A program made the position numbers and the translations under genes. This document shows positions 35,552-43,322 of a stretch of DNA of 61,171 bases, one piece after another. The stretch's first letter is position 1. Every line of letters starts with the position of its first letter. Under the pieces are notes generated by a model. The model saw only the letters and a program-made list of their open reading frames with translations, searched no databases and had not been told where the DNA came from. Origin of the DNA: JBOHDX01 sp050700835. Lineage in GTDB: Bacteria > Actinomycetota > Actinomycetes > Propionibacteriales > Nocardioidaceae. The DNA is taken from contig JBOHDX010000095.1 of NCBI GenBank assembly GCA_050700835.1, forward strand, positions 1 to 61,171, written 5' to 3'.

Positions 35552-37300
35552 TCAGGCGGGTTCCGGAGCGGGCTGACCCTCCGGGGAGCGCAGCGAACCG
35601 AGCTGTGCGGGGAGGCTCTGCGGAGCGGCCTGTTGCTCTGCTGCCTGGCTCGCCTCCAGGCGCTCGCGCGCCTCCTGAGCCGCAGCCTGGACCCCTGACA
35701 TGTTCCGGAGCGGGAGGTCGGGCAGGAACAGAACCACGAGGAATCCGAGCGCGATGATGCACGCTGCAAGCAGGAAGTTCACGTCCATCGACTGGGAGAA
35801 GCCCACCTTGAACGGGTGCGACAGCACGGAGTTCATGTGGTTGAGGAACGACGTGTCGGTGAGCGAGCTTCCGGCACCACTCAGCGAGTGCAGCTGGTCG
35901 GGGTTCGCCGCCGCCGCCGCCTGGAACGGCTTCGTGTGCCGGGCCGCTTCGTAGGCGGACGCGATCTTGCCGCCGGCGGTCGTGAACAGGACCGAGAAGA
36001 ACACCGCGGCGCCCATGGTGCCGCCCATCTGCCGGAAGAACGTGACCGACGAGGTCGCCACGCCCATCTCGGTGGGCTTCACCGAGTTCTGGACCGCCAA
36101 GATGACTGGCTGCATGTTGAAGCCGAGGCCGACGCCGAACAGCGCCATCACGGCCATCGTCTGCCACAGCGGGGTGTCTGCACCGACCGAGTGGAACAGC
36201 AGCAGCGCCACCACCATGAGCCCCGAACCGATCACCGGGAACTTCTTGTACCGGCCCGTCTTGGAGATGATCTGGCCGGAACCCATGGCACCGGCCATGA
36301 TCCCGAACATGAGCGGAAGCGTCTGCAGGCCGGCGACGGTCGGACTCGAGCCCTTCACGACCTGGAGGTACAGCGGCAGCAGCACGATGGCCCCGAACAT
36401 CCCGGAGCCGATGATGAAGCTGCTCGCGCTGGAGATGCTGAACGAACGGTTGCGGAACAGCCGCAGCGGCAGCAGCGCCTCGTCGCCGTACCTGCGCTCG
36501 GCCCACAGGAACGCCCCGAGCGCGGCGAGGCCGATCAGGTAGCAGGCCAACGCCGGTCCGGACGACCAGCCCCAGGTACGCCCCTGCTCGGCCACGGTCA
36601 GCAGTGGCACCAGGCACAGCACGAGTGCCAGGGCGCCCGGCCAGTCGACGCGATGGTCGCGCTTGGTGTGCGGGATATGCAGCACCCGTGCGACCACGAA
36701 GAGGGCGAAGAGCCCGAGCGGCACGTTGATGTAGAAGATCCACCGCCAGCCGCTGACGAAGAAGATGGTGCTGGCGCCGGCGAAGAAACCGCCGATGACG
36801 GGGCCGAGCACGCTGGACATGCCCCACACGCCCATGAACAGCCCTTGGTACCGGGTTCGCTCACGGGGCGGCACGATGTCGCCCATGATCGCCAGCGCCA
36901 GGGACATCAGGCCGCCCGCGCCGAGACCCTGCAGGGCCCGGAACCCCGCCAGCTCGTACATCGACTGCGACAACCCGCACAGCATCGAGCCGGCCAGGAA
37001 GATGGTGATCGCCAGCAGGTAAAACGGCCGCCGGCCGTACATGTCGGACAGCTTGCCGTACAGCGGCGTGGAGATCGTGGAGGTGATCAGGAAGGCTGTG
37101 GTCGCCCACACCTGGAGGTCGAAACCGTGCAGGTCGTCGGAGATGGTACGGATCGCAGTGCCGACGACCGTCTGGTCGAGCGCGGCGAGGAACATGCCCA
37201 GCAGTAGCCCGGACAGGATCGTCATGATCTGACGATGGGTGAACCCGCCGTCCGCACCCTGGGGGACGGAGCGGTGCGGTGCGGTGTCAGTGGCGCTCAT
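35552..37300 (-). CDS. DHA2-type MFS drug efflux transporter
   Basis: A 582-residue, 14-helix major facilitator of the DHA2 (EmrB/QacA) family, a proton-driven exporter of drugs. Motif A is GKLSDMYGRRPFYL, motif C is around GPVIGGFF, and the N-terminal helix has LDQTVVGTA, the DHA2 signature. A long Gln/Ala-rich cytoplasmic tail ends the protein. ATG 37300 overlaps the MarR gene by 14 bases, so regulator and pump are translated together. Confidence 0.92.
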   Translation of the reverse strand: MSATDTAPHRSVPQGADGGFTHRQIMTILSGLLLGMFLAALDQTVVGTAIRTISDDLHGFDLQVWATTAFLITSTISTPLYGKLSDMYGRRPFYLLAITIFLAGSMLCGLSQSMYELAGFRALQGLGAGGLMSLALAIMGDIVPPRERTRYQGLFMGVWGMSSVLGPVIGGFFAGASTIFFVSGWRWIFYINVPLGLFALFVVARVLHIPHTKRDHRVDWPGALALVLCLVPLLTVAEQGRTWGWSSGPALACYLIGLAALGAFLWAERRYGDEALLPLRLFRNRSFSISSASSFIIGSGMFGAIVLLPLYLQVVKGSSPTVAGLQTLPLMFGIMAGAMGSGQIISKTGRYKKFPVIGSGLMVVALLLFHSVGADTPLWQTMAVMALFGVGLGFNMQPVILAVQNSVKPTEMGVATSSVTFFRQMGGTMGAAVFFSVLFTTAGGKIASAYEAARHTKPFQAAAAANPDQLHSLSGAGSSLTDTSFLNHMNSVLSHPFKVGFSQSMDVNFLLAACIIALGFLVVLFLPDLPLRNMSGVQAAAQEARERLEASQAAEQQAAPQSLPAQLGSLRSPEGQPAPEPA

Positions 37301-37802
37301 GGGAGCCCTTCGAAGAGGAGATTCGGTCGGTGGAGGCGGCGGAGCCCGTGGGTGCGACGAGGCAGGCATGGCCGTGCTCGAGGCCGTCGACGAACCTGTT
37401 GAGCAGTGAGCCGAACGAGACGAGCTCGTCCTCGGTCCAGTCGGCGACGATGTCGGCGAAGAACGCGAGGCGGCGCTCCGTGAGGTCGTCGATGCGGGCG
37501 CGTCCGGCGTCGGTGAGGCCGAGGAGAGATGCCCGACCGTCGTCCGGATCGGGCTCGCGACGTAGCAGTCCGTCGTTGACGAGCTCGGCAGCCTGCCGGC
37601 TCACCGTCGAGGCGTCGGCCAGGACTGCCGACGCGAGGTCGGCGACCCGCTGCGGTCCGGCGTGGGAGATCACGAACAGCAGTGCGTAGGACGATCGGTC
37701 GGGGCTCGCCGACAGGCTCGCCTTGATCCGATGCATCAATCGATGCAGCCGGGCCACCTCGTCCACGAGCATCCGACTGCACTCGGCGCGGTCTTTCTTC
37801 AT
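37287..37802 (-). CDS. MarR family transcriptional regulator
   Basis: A 171-residue winged-helix regulator. The recognition helix segment is RVADLASAVLADASTVSRQAAELV and the wing is RREPDPDDGRASLLGLTDAG. The ATG has AGGAG closely upstream. It leads the operon with the DHA2 pump, so it is the probable repressor of that pump, released by pump substrates. It is divergent from the TenA gene by 108 bases. Confidence 0.92.
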   Translation of the reverse strand: MKKDRAECSRMLVDEVARLHRLMHRIKASLSASPDRSSYALLFVISHAGPQRVADLASAVLADASTVSRQAAELVNDGLLRREPDPDDGRASLLGLTDAGRARIDDLTERRLAFFADIVADWTEDELVSFGSLLNRFVDGLEHGHACLVAPTGSAASTDRISSSKGSHERH

Positions 37803-37816
37803 GGCTCCTCGAAATC

Positions 37817-37831
37817 TGTATGTCCCCTACA
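37817..37831. promoter_or_regulatory. Candidate MarR operator
   Basis: TGTA-TGTCCCC-TACA (15 bases) is a short inverted repeat 15 bases upstream of the marR start codon, where an autoregulatory MarR site would sit. The half-sites are only 4 bases, so support is weak. Confidence 0.3.
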
Positions 37832-37910
37832 ACTGGATGCAGGTTACACGCACATGTCTCGGATCGCCAATTCGCGGTCCCTCGTCCCTTCGGCGCCGGG
37901 GTGCGAGACG

Positions 37911-38558
37911 ATGACGGGCGTGGTGGAACCGGAGGGGCAGGCCACGTCCCGGCAGTTGCGGGCGCCGCTGGACGCCGAGTGGGCGCGGGCGACGTCGCAC
38001 CCGTTGATCGGCGGCGTGGCGGATGGCTCACTGGACGACGCGGCCTTCGGTCGCTGGCTGACGATCAACCTCGACTTCCTCCGTACCTACCGCCGGTTTC
38101 TGATCGCGATGGGAACCCTCTCCCCGGACGCGCGGGGCAGTCGCCTTATGTTCGAGGGAGTGCGCGGGCTCGACCGTGAGGTCCGGGACGCGAACCACTG
38201 GCTGACCGGGCGGGACATTCGCGCAGACGGCCAGCCCAGCCCTGCGGCGATGGACTACACGTCCTACTGCATGGCGGCGCTGGGCGCGGGTTGGTCGCGG
38301 GGCGTGTGCGTGGCGTACGGATTCGAGAGCGTCTACTACGACGCGTGGTCCCACGGCCTCGAGACTGCGGTGCCGGGTGGTCGATTCGGCAGGTTCCTGG
38401 AGTCCTGGGGCGGGGTGGACTCGATGCTGTTCGTGTCCCGGCTCGAGGTGCTGGTCGACAAGGTGCCGTGGGCGTTGGACCTGAGCCGGACGTTCGGCCG
38501 CGTGGTGCGGCTCGAGATCAACGCGTGGGACGAGGCGATGAGGGGGCCGGCGCAGTGA
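37911..38558 (+). CDS. TenA/thiaminase-II-like protein
   Basis: A 215-residue all-helical protein of the TenA/heme-oxygenase-like fold. Visible features are PLIGGVADGSLDDAAFGRWLTI near the N-terminus, YTSYCMAALGAGW in the middle and a late GFESVYYDAWS segment. TenA hydrolyses aminopyrimidines in thiamin salvage, but divergent members have other roles. The usual active-site Cys cannot be assigned securely here. It is coupled to an ACT-domain gene by a 4-base overlap, which is not the usual thiamin context. No TPP riboswitch is visible upstream. Confidence 0.75.
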   Translation: MTGVVEPEGQATSRQLRAPLDAEWARATSHPLIGGVADGSLDDAAFGRWLTINLDFLRTYRRFLIAMGTLSPDARGSRLMFEGVRGLDREVRDANHWLTGRDIRADGQPSPAAMDYTSYCMAALGAGWSRGVCVAYGFESVYYDAWSHGLETAVPGGRFGRFLESWGGVDSMLFVSRLEVLVDKVPWALDLSRTFGRVVRLEINAWDEAMRGPAQ

Positions 38559-39208
38559 GAACCATGGCGTACCTCATGCGGGTGTCGCTCCCGGACGTTC
38601 CCGGCTCCCTCGGCGCGCTCGCGAGCGCGATCGGTGCGGCCGGCGGCGACATCGAGGCGATCGAGATCATCGAGCACCGTGACGACGGCACTGCCGTCGA
38701 CGACTTCTTCCTCGAGCTCCCTGCCGGCTTGCTGCCCGACACGTTGGTGTCGGCCTGTCAGCGACTCGAAGGCGTCCGGGTTCAGTGGTTCTCCCGGTAC
38801 GCCGCGGGCGGCAACCTGCACCTGGACCTCGAGACCGTGGAGCTGCTCACGCAGGAGCCCGCGGACGCGATCGCACGGCTCGCGGAGCTGCTGCCCGAGA
38901 CGTTCCGCTGCGACTGGGGACTCGCGCTCGAGCGGGCCGAATCGGGAGAGGTGACGGTGCTGCACGCCACCGACACCGCGCCAAGTCTGCAGGGGATCGA
39001 GGCAGCCAGCAGCTGGTTCGACGCTCCGCGTGCGTCCAGGCTGCCTGATGTCGCGGGCTGGGACTCGATCGTGCTCGCCGCGGCTCCCGTACAGCGCGGA
39101 CGCACCCTCGTGGTCTTCGGTCGTCGCGGGGGACCCGACGTTCTCGACTCGGAGGTGGCCAGGCTTGCCCACCTGGCCAGTCTCGCCGGCTCCATCTCGA
39201 CGGCCTGA
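38555..39208 (+). CDS. ACT-domain amino-acid-binding protein
   Basis: A 217-residue protein beginning with an ACT domain (LMRVSLPDVPGSLGALASAI and GGDIEAIEI) followed by a domain that looks GAF-like or a degenerate second sensor. ACT domains bind amino acids and control enzymes. GTG 38555 overlaps the tenA-like stop (GTGA), and ATG 38564 is an alternative. It probably senses a metabolite for its partner, but the ligand is unknown. Confidence 0.8.
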   Translation: MRTMAYLMRVSLPDVPGSLGALASAIGAAGGDIEAIEIIEHRDDGTAVDDFFLELPAGLLPDTLVSACQRLEGVRVQWFSRYAAGGNLHLDLETVELLTQEPADAIARLAELLPETFRCDWGLALERAESGEVTVLHATDTAPSLQGIEAASSWFDAPRASRLPDVAGWDSIVLAAAPVQRGRTLVVFGRRGGPDVLDSEVARLAHLASLAGSISTA

Positions 39209-39240
39209 ACGCAGTGCCCTTCCTCGCTCGGCCGTCGGCG

Positions 39241-40131
39241 TCAGCCTGCGGCTGCCTCGGCGTCGTTGGTGTGGCGACCGAACGAACGTCCCAGGGCGTT
39301 GACCTCCGCCTCCATGCGCGGGACCGTCAGCGCGAGTCGGCGGCGCATCATCCGCTCGGCGAGGCCGCTCCCGATGATCGGCCGGGCCAGCAGGGCGGCG
39401 ACGACCGACTTGGGCACGTACACCCGCCTTGCTCGGCGCTCGACGCCCTGCGCAATCATGCTCGCGCAGTGCTCGACGGTCGTGGTGCTGTTGGCTGGCC
39501 ACGGCAGGTGGCTGCGCGTCTCGCGGAAGCTGGGCAGGTCGGTCTCGGCGTCGCGGACGAGGTCGGTGTCGATCCACGACGGGTGGCAGACGCCCACGTC
39601 CACGCCCAGGTGCAGCAGCTCCTGGCGCATCGACAGTGCGAGCGCCTCCGCGCCGGACTTCGACGCGTCGTACGCCGCCATGCCGGCCAGCGGGGTGAAC
39701 GCCGCCAACGACGCGACCACGAGGATGTAGCCCTTGGCCCCGACGACGTGCGGCAGGGCCGCGTGCGCTGTGCGGAACATGCCGGTGAGGTTGACCTCGA
39801 TCGTCCGGGCAAACGCCGCAGGATCGATCTGGCGCACCGTCCCGTAGCTGGCCACACCCGCGTTGGTGACCACGACGTCGATGCCACCGAAGTGGTCGGC
39901 GACAGAGGCGACGACGCTGTTGGTGGCGTCCTGATCGGTGACGTCGAGTTCCCACCAGGCGTGCCTCTCGCCCAACTCAGCTGCCAGCTGCTTCAGCAGA
40001 TCCGGTTCGAGTCCGGTGACGGCGACTCGGGCCCCTCGGCGAGCGAGCTCGCGTGCTGTCTGTGCGCCGATGCCGCGAGCGGCGCCGGTGATGAGGACGA
40101 CCTTGCCGGTGACGTCGTGGCGTGTTCCCAT
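39241..40131 (-). CDS. Short-chain dehydrogenase/reductase
   Basis: A 296-residue classical SDR with the NAD(P) loop TGAARGIG, the NAG motif (VTNAGVAS) and the YxxxK catalytic pair in YDASKSG with the preceding Ser in VVASLAAF. The substrate is not predictable. The last 60 residues, which are basic, extend beyond the SDR core. TAGGTT lies 6 bases before the ATG, suggesting a leaderless mRNA. It is divergent from menB. Confidence 0.92.
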   Translation of the reverse strand: MGTRHDVTGKVVLITGAARGIGAQTARELARRGARVAVTGLEPDLLKQLAAELGERHAWWELDVTDQDATNSVVASVADHFGGIDVVVTNAGVASYGTVRQIDPAAFARTIEVNLTGMFRTAHAALPHVVGAKGYILVVASLAAFTPLAGMAAYDASKSGAEALALSMRQELLHLGVDVGVCHPSWIDTDLVRDAETDLPSFRETRSHLPWPANSTTTVEHCASMIAQGVERRARRVYVPKSVVAALLARPIIGSGLAERMMRRRLALTVPRMEAEVNALGRSFGRHTNDAEAAAG

Positions 40132-40253
40132 CCGTGGAACCTATCCATGGCCCGTCCGGCCTCGCCACGTGCGCTTCGTCACCGCGAGGCCGGCGGGCGG
40201 GCCGGAGCACCACGCGCCGCCCACAGATCCGGTTGCTCTGTCAGGCTGCGTGC

Positions 40254-41171
40254 ATGAGTGCTCTGGAGGGTGTGTCCGAGACGTTCGACCCCGACGTCTG
40301 GACGCCGGTCCCTGGGTTCGACGGCCTGCAGGATGTGACGTACCACCGCGCGGTCGACCAAGGCACGGTGCGGATCGCGTTCGACCGCCCGGAGGTGCGC
40401 AACGCCTTCCGCCCGGCCACTGTCGACGAGCTGCTCCGTGTCCTCGAGCACGCTCGGACCTCCGGCGATGTCGGGTGCGTCCTGCTCACCGGAAACGGGC
40501 CCTCGCCGAAGGATGGCGGCTGGGCGTTCTGCTCCGGCGGCGACCAGCGGATCCGCGGCCGTGCCGGCTACGAGTACGCCTCGGGCGACACCGCCACAAC
40601 CATCGACAAGGCGCGGCTCGCCCGCCTGCACATTCTCGAGTGCCAACGGATCATCAGGTTCATGCCCAAGGTGGTGGTCGCCGTCGTCTCCGGGTGGGCC
40701 GCCGGTGGCGGGCACAGCCTGCACGTCGTGGCCGACCTCACCATCGCGTCCGCCGAGCACGCGCGCTTCAAGCAGACCGATGCCGATGTGGCCAGCTTCG
40801 ACGGCGGGTTCGGCTCGGCGTACCTCGCTCGCCAGGTCGGGCAGAAGTTCGCTCGGGAGATCTTCTTCCTCGGCGACACGTACACCGCCGAGGACGCGCG
40901 CCGCATGGGCATGGTCAACGCCGTGGTGCCGCACGCAGAGCTGGAACGCACCGCGCTTGAGTGGGCCGCCAAGGTGAACGGCAAGAGCCCCACCGCCCAG
41001 CGAATGTTGAAGTACGCCTTCAACCTGATCGACGACGGTCTGGTCGGTCAGCAGATGTTCGCTGGGGAGTCGACCCGGCTGGCCTACATGACGGAGGAGG
41101 CAGTCGAGGGCCGTGACGCGTTCCTCGAGAAGCGCCGGCCCGACTGGTCCGACTACCCCTGGTACTACTGA
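40254..41171 (+). CDS. menB: 1,4-dihydroxy-2-naphthoyl-CoA synthase
   Basis: A 305-residue crotonase-fold enzyme of menaquinone synthesis that closes the naphthoate ring of o-succinylbenzoyl-CoA. MenB-specific features are RPEVRNAFRP, the SGGDQRIRG oxyanion segment, the DADVASFDGGFGSAYL region and the C-terminal DWSDYPWYY tail that completes the neighbouring active site. The length matches actinobacterial MenB. No other men gene is in the window. The gap after its stop is where acquired-looking DNA begins. Confidence 0.92.
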   Translation: MSALEGVSETFDPDVWTPVPGFDGLQDVTYHRAVDQGTVRIAFDRPEVRNAFRPATVDELLRVLEHARTSGDVGCVLLTGNGPSPKDGGWAFCSGGDQRIRGRAGYEYASGDTATTIDKARLARLHILECQRIIRFMPKVVVAVVSGWAAGGGHSLHVVADLTIASAEHARFKQTDADVASFDGGFGSAYLARQVGQKFAREIFFLGDTYTAEDARRMGMVNAVVPHAELERTALEWAAKVNGKSPTAQRMLKYAFNLIDDGLVGQQMFAGESTRLAYMTEEAVEGRDAFLEKRRPDWSDYPWYY

Positions 41172-41225
41172 TCAAACGCGTTTGCGCAGGTCACAAGGGG
41201 TGTGGGGCTGAAAAGTCCTCGTCGG

Positions 41226-41255
41226 GTCCGCAAAGAGTCCGCAAGAGTTCGCCGA
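41226..41255. repeat. GTCCGCAA(A)GA tandem repeats
   Basis: GTCCGCAAAGA (41226-41236) is followed by GTCCGCAAGA (41237-41246) and a degenerate GTTCGCCGA. Short repeats of this size and spacing resemble integrase arm-binding sites. They sit at the edge of the acquired-looking segment, 55 bases after menB. Confidence 0.5.
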
Positions 41256-41314
41256 CAGTCGTCGGCGCGAAGCGGCTCCGGGGCTGCGGGCAGCAGGGGC
41301 TGACCCGGAGATGG

Positions 41315-41356
41315 AAGTTTCGCTCGCCTGTGATCTATTCGATGTAGACGAAACTT
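41315..41356. promoter_or_regulatory. 8-bp inverted repeat upstream of RHH gene
   Basis: AAGTTTCG (41315-41322) and CGAAACTT (41349-41356) are exact complements 26 bases apart, in an AT-richer stretch 60-100 bases before the ribbon-helix-helix gene. This suits an autoregulatory operator. The rest of the 246-base gap shows no gene. Confidence 0.45.
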
Positions 41357-41417
41357 GTGCCGATGGGTGTTTTGGTACTTGAGGTCTCCAACTGGCCTTT
41401 GAAGGAGCTTCCCTGTT

Positions 41418-41645
41418 ATGGCTACTGCAACCGCACCCATCAAGGTCGACGTCGAGACCGACGAGCTCGTCTCGCATGCAGCGCATTTCATGTCCCGGTC
41501 GAAGAAGGACATCGTTGACGCTGCCGTGCGCGAGTACATCGACGCTCACCGCGATGAGCTCAAGGCAGGCGTCAAGGCTGCCCTCGGCAAGCTCAATGGC
41601 ACCGATGTCGCCGCTGTCTCGATGACGACCGGTCTGCCGAAGTAG
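41418..41645 (+). CDS. Ribbon-helix-helix antitoxin-like protein
   Basis: A 75-residue protein fitting the ribbon-helix-helix pattern: a beta strand (IKVDVETDELV), helix 1 (SHAAHFM), a turn with SRSKKDIV, and helix 2 (DAAVREYIDAHR). A 25-residue tail follows. Such proteins bind operators as dimers and commonly act as antitoxins. AAGGAG lies 11 bases before the ATG. The next gene on the strand, 68 bases away, encodes an unrecognised protein that could be its partner. Base composition here is visibly less GC-rich than around it. Confidence 0.75.
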   Translation: MATATAPIKVDVETDELVSHAAHFMSRSKKDIVDAAVREYIDAHRDELKAGVKAALGKLNGTDVAAVSMTTGLPK

Positions 41646-41713
41646 CCGATCACCGTACGCGGACTCGTCGGACCGAGCACTAGATTTGACGCAGGGCTTC
41701 TGACCCGATCGGT

Positions 41714-42469
41714 GTGCGCCCAACCAAGCGCTGCATCGGCGATCTCGAAGGCGACGTACCGGATCTTGGTGTCCCGCTGAACGAAATTATCCATCCGGTC
41801 ATCACCAGCGCCCAGGCGCTGCCAGAGCAGCGAGACGCCGGTGGAACTGAGCGCGTGGTCTCGCTCACTGACCGTGTCTGGTTCAAGGTCAAGACGTCGG
41901 GCCACCGGGCGGCAGCTACCGAGCTTCGTTCGGGTGAGGTGCCCGACTGGACTCCGGTCAGCAAGGGCGCCTGGTGGATCGGCGCCTCCGGCCGGCGGCA
42001 GGGTGACAGCCCTCAGCATGACTTCTATGCCGTGCTGAAGCGCGAATGCACATCGGGCAAGACCGTTTCGACGGATCATCTGCTGCCCGGTGAGTGGGAC
42101 TGGAAGCGCTTGAGCGCGGAGCAGGCCGTGGCCTGGCGGGGCTCGATGAAGAGGATGGTCATCGGGCTGATTGCGACATCGCTCAGGGCCGGGCGCGTAG
42201 CGGTAGCTGAGTTCCGCAGCCATCGGATCATGGCGCTCGTTCGGGCCAGCAACGGCCACGAGGCGTACCTGGCCATCGTCGCCGAAGGCGTTCCCGACCC
42301 TCTGGTCATCGCACTGCTGCTGGACTGTGTGCCCGGCGTGGACCGAGATGATTGGCAGGCCGAGCCTTCGTCCGTCGCGGGAATGAACCCGGGTCCTGGC
42401 GAGGTCATTTGGTCAACCTTGTTCCCATCAGACATCGCCAGCGGGATTCTCGACCTCGACGACGAGTGA
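41714..42469 (+). CDS. Unrecognised 251-residue protein
   Basis: No family is recognised. The protein is soluble, with many Trp residues (WWIGASGRRQGDSPQHDFYA, GEWDWKRL, EVIWSTLF) and an acidic C-terminus (DLDDE). There is no signal peptide or membrane helix. An in-frame stop at 41687 limits the start, and GTG 41714 is the first candidate. TAGATT at 41681-41686 could be a -10. It follows an antitoxin-like gene and ends where an integrase relic begins on the other strand, so it may be the effector of a toxin-antitoxin or defence pair. Confidence 0.6.
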   Translation: MRPTKRCIGDLEGDVPDLGVPLNEIIHPVITSAQALPEQRDAGGTERVVSLTDRVWFKVKTSGHRAAATELRSGEVPDWTPVSKGAWWIGASGRRQGDSPQHDFYAVLKRECTSGKTVSTDHLLPGEWDWKRLSAEQAVAWRGSMKRMVIGLIATSLRAGRVAVAEFRSHRIMALVRASNGHEAYLAIVAEGVPDPLVIALLLDCVPGVDRDDWQAEPSSVAGMNPGPGEVIWSTLFPSDIASGILDLDDE

Positions 42470-42486
42470 CCTGAGCGACTGTTGCA

Positions 42487-42569
42487 TCAGGTCCCCGGGT
42501 GCGGTCCTCGGCCGTCGGCCACAGGTGGCTGTAGGTGTTCAGAGTCCTGGTCGCGGACGAGTGCCCGAA
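42487..42569 (-). pseudogene. C-terminal remnant of tyrosine integrase
   Basis: Reading the minus strand from 42569, the frame gives FGHSSATRTLNTYSHLWP followed by TAEDRTRG. This is the C-terminal catalytic end of phage-type tyrosine recombinases, with the HxxA-like GHSS box and the nucleophile in NTYSHL. The segment has no start and runs on without its own stop into the antisense of the neighbouring gene. Only the last 28 or so codons survive, wedged between the unknown gene and the kinase-like gene. Confidence 0.72.
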
Positions 42570-42571
42570 AG

Positions 42572-43221
42572 GTGCTCGGCCACCTGGCGGAGGCAGTCGG
42601 TTCCGTCACAGTCGCACACCCGACGCGGGTGGGCATCGACGGACCGCCCGCCGCCGGCAAGACGACGCTCGCTGACGAGCTGGCTGTCGTCTTGCGCGCG
42701 CAGGGCCGCGACGTCATCCGCGCGACGATCGAGGGTTTCCTCTTCCCCTGGGCACAGCGCTATCGGCGCGGCGAATACTCGGCCGAAGGCTGCTACTTCG
42801 ACACCCACGACTACGACGCCCTGAACCGGGGTCTGCTCGATCCCCTTGGCCCGGGCGGAGACCTACGCTTCCAAGCCGCCGTCTACGACCGCACCGCGGA
42901 TACCGCGCTGTCCCCGCCCGTCACGACTGCCCCCGCCGACGCCGTGCTGGTCTTCGACGGCGTCTTCCTCATGCGCCCGGAACTGATTGATCGGTGGGAC
43001 CTGCGGATCTTCGTGGCGACCGCGTTCGAGAAACCGTGGACCGTGCCGTGATCCGAGAGCGCCGGGTGCTATCTCCGGCCGAGGTCGAGGAGCGCTGGCG
43101 CGAGCGTTACATCCCCTCCCCACAGATCTACTTCGCCACGGTCCGCCCGACCGATCACGCCAACATCATCGTGGGCAATGACGAACCCCAGCAGCCGGTC
43201 TGGGAGACCCGAACACACTGA
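42572..43221 (+). pseudogene. Uridine kinase-like gene with frameshift
   Basis: The first part has a P-loop, VGIDGPPAAGKTTLADELA, then RATIEGFLFPWAQRYRRG, the Tyr/Asp-rich DTHDYDALNRGLL and AVLVFDGVFLMRPEL, as in uridine kinase family proteins. After VATAFEK the frame hits a stop at 43049-43051. The expected continuation, TVDRAVIRERRVLSPAEVEERW through to DHANIIVGND, is in the +2 shifted frame and ends at 43221. One extra A in the GAAACC run near 43033 would restore a protein of about 216 residues. GTG 42572 adjoins the integrase scrap, so the native start may be lost. Confidence 0.78.
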
Positions 43222-43322
43222 CCACTCAACTCGGCTGAGAGCGCGCAGGAATGAACGTTGTGCGGCCGTCCCGCAGGCGGAATGCTTGCGGTGATCGTCG
43301 GGCACGCCCGAGCCTCTTGGTG

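Noticed and set aside
42572..42610. Extension of the integrase relic upstream into the kinase N-terminus (minus strand VAEHL before the GHSS box)
   Set aside because: The similarity is in a different frame and overlaps codons that fit the uridine kinase N-terminus, so chance resemblance is more likely.
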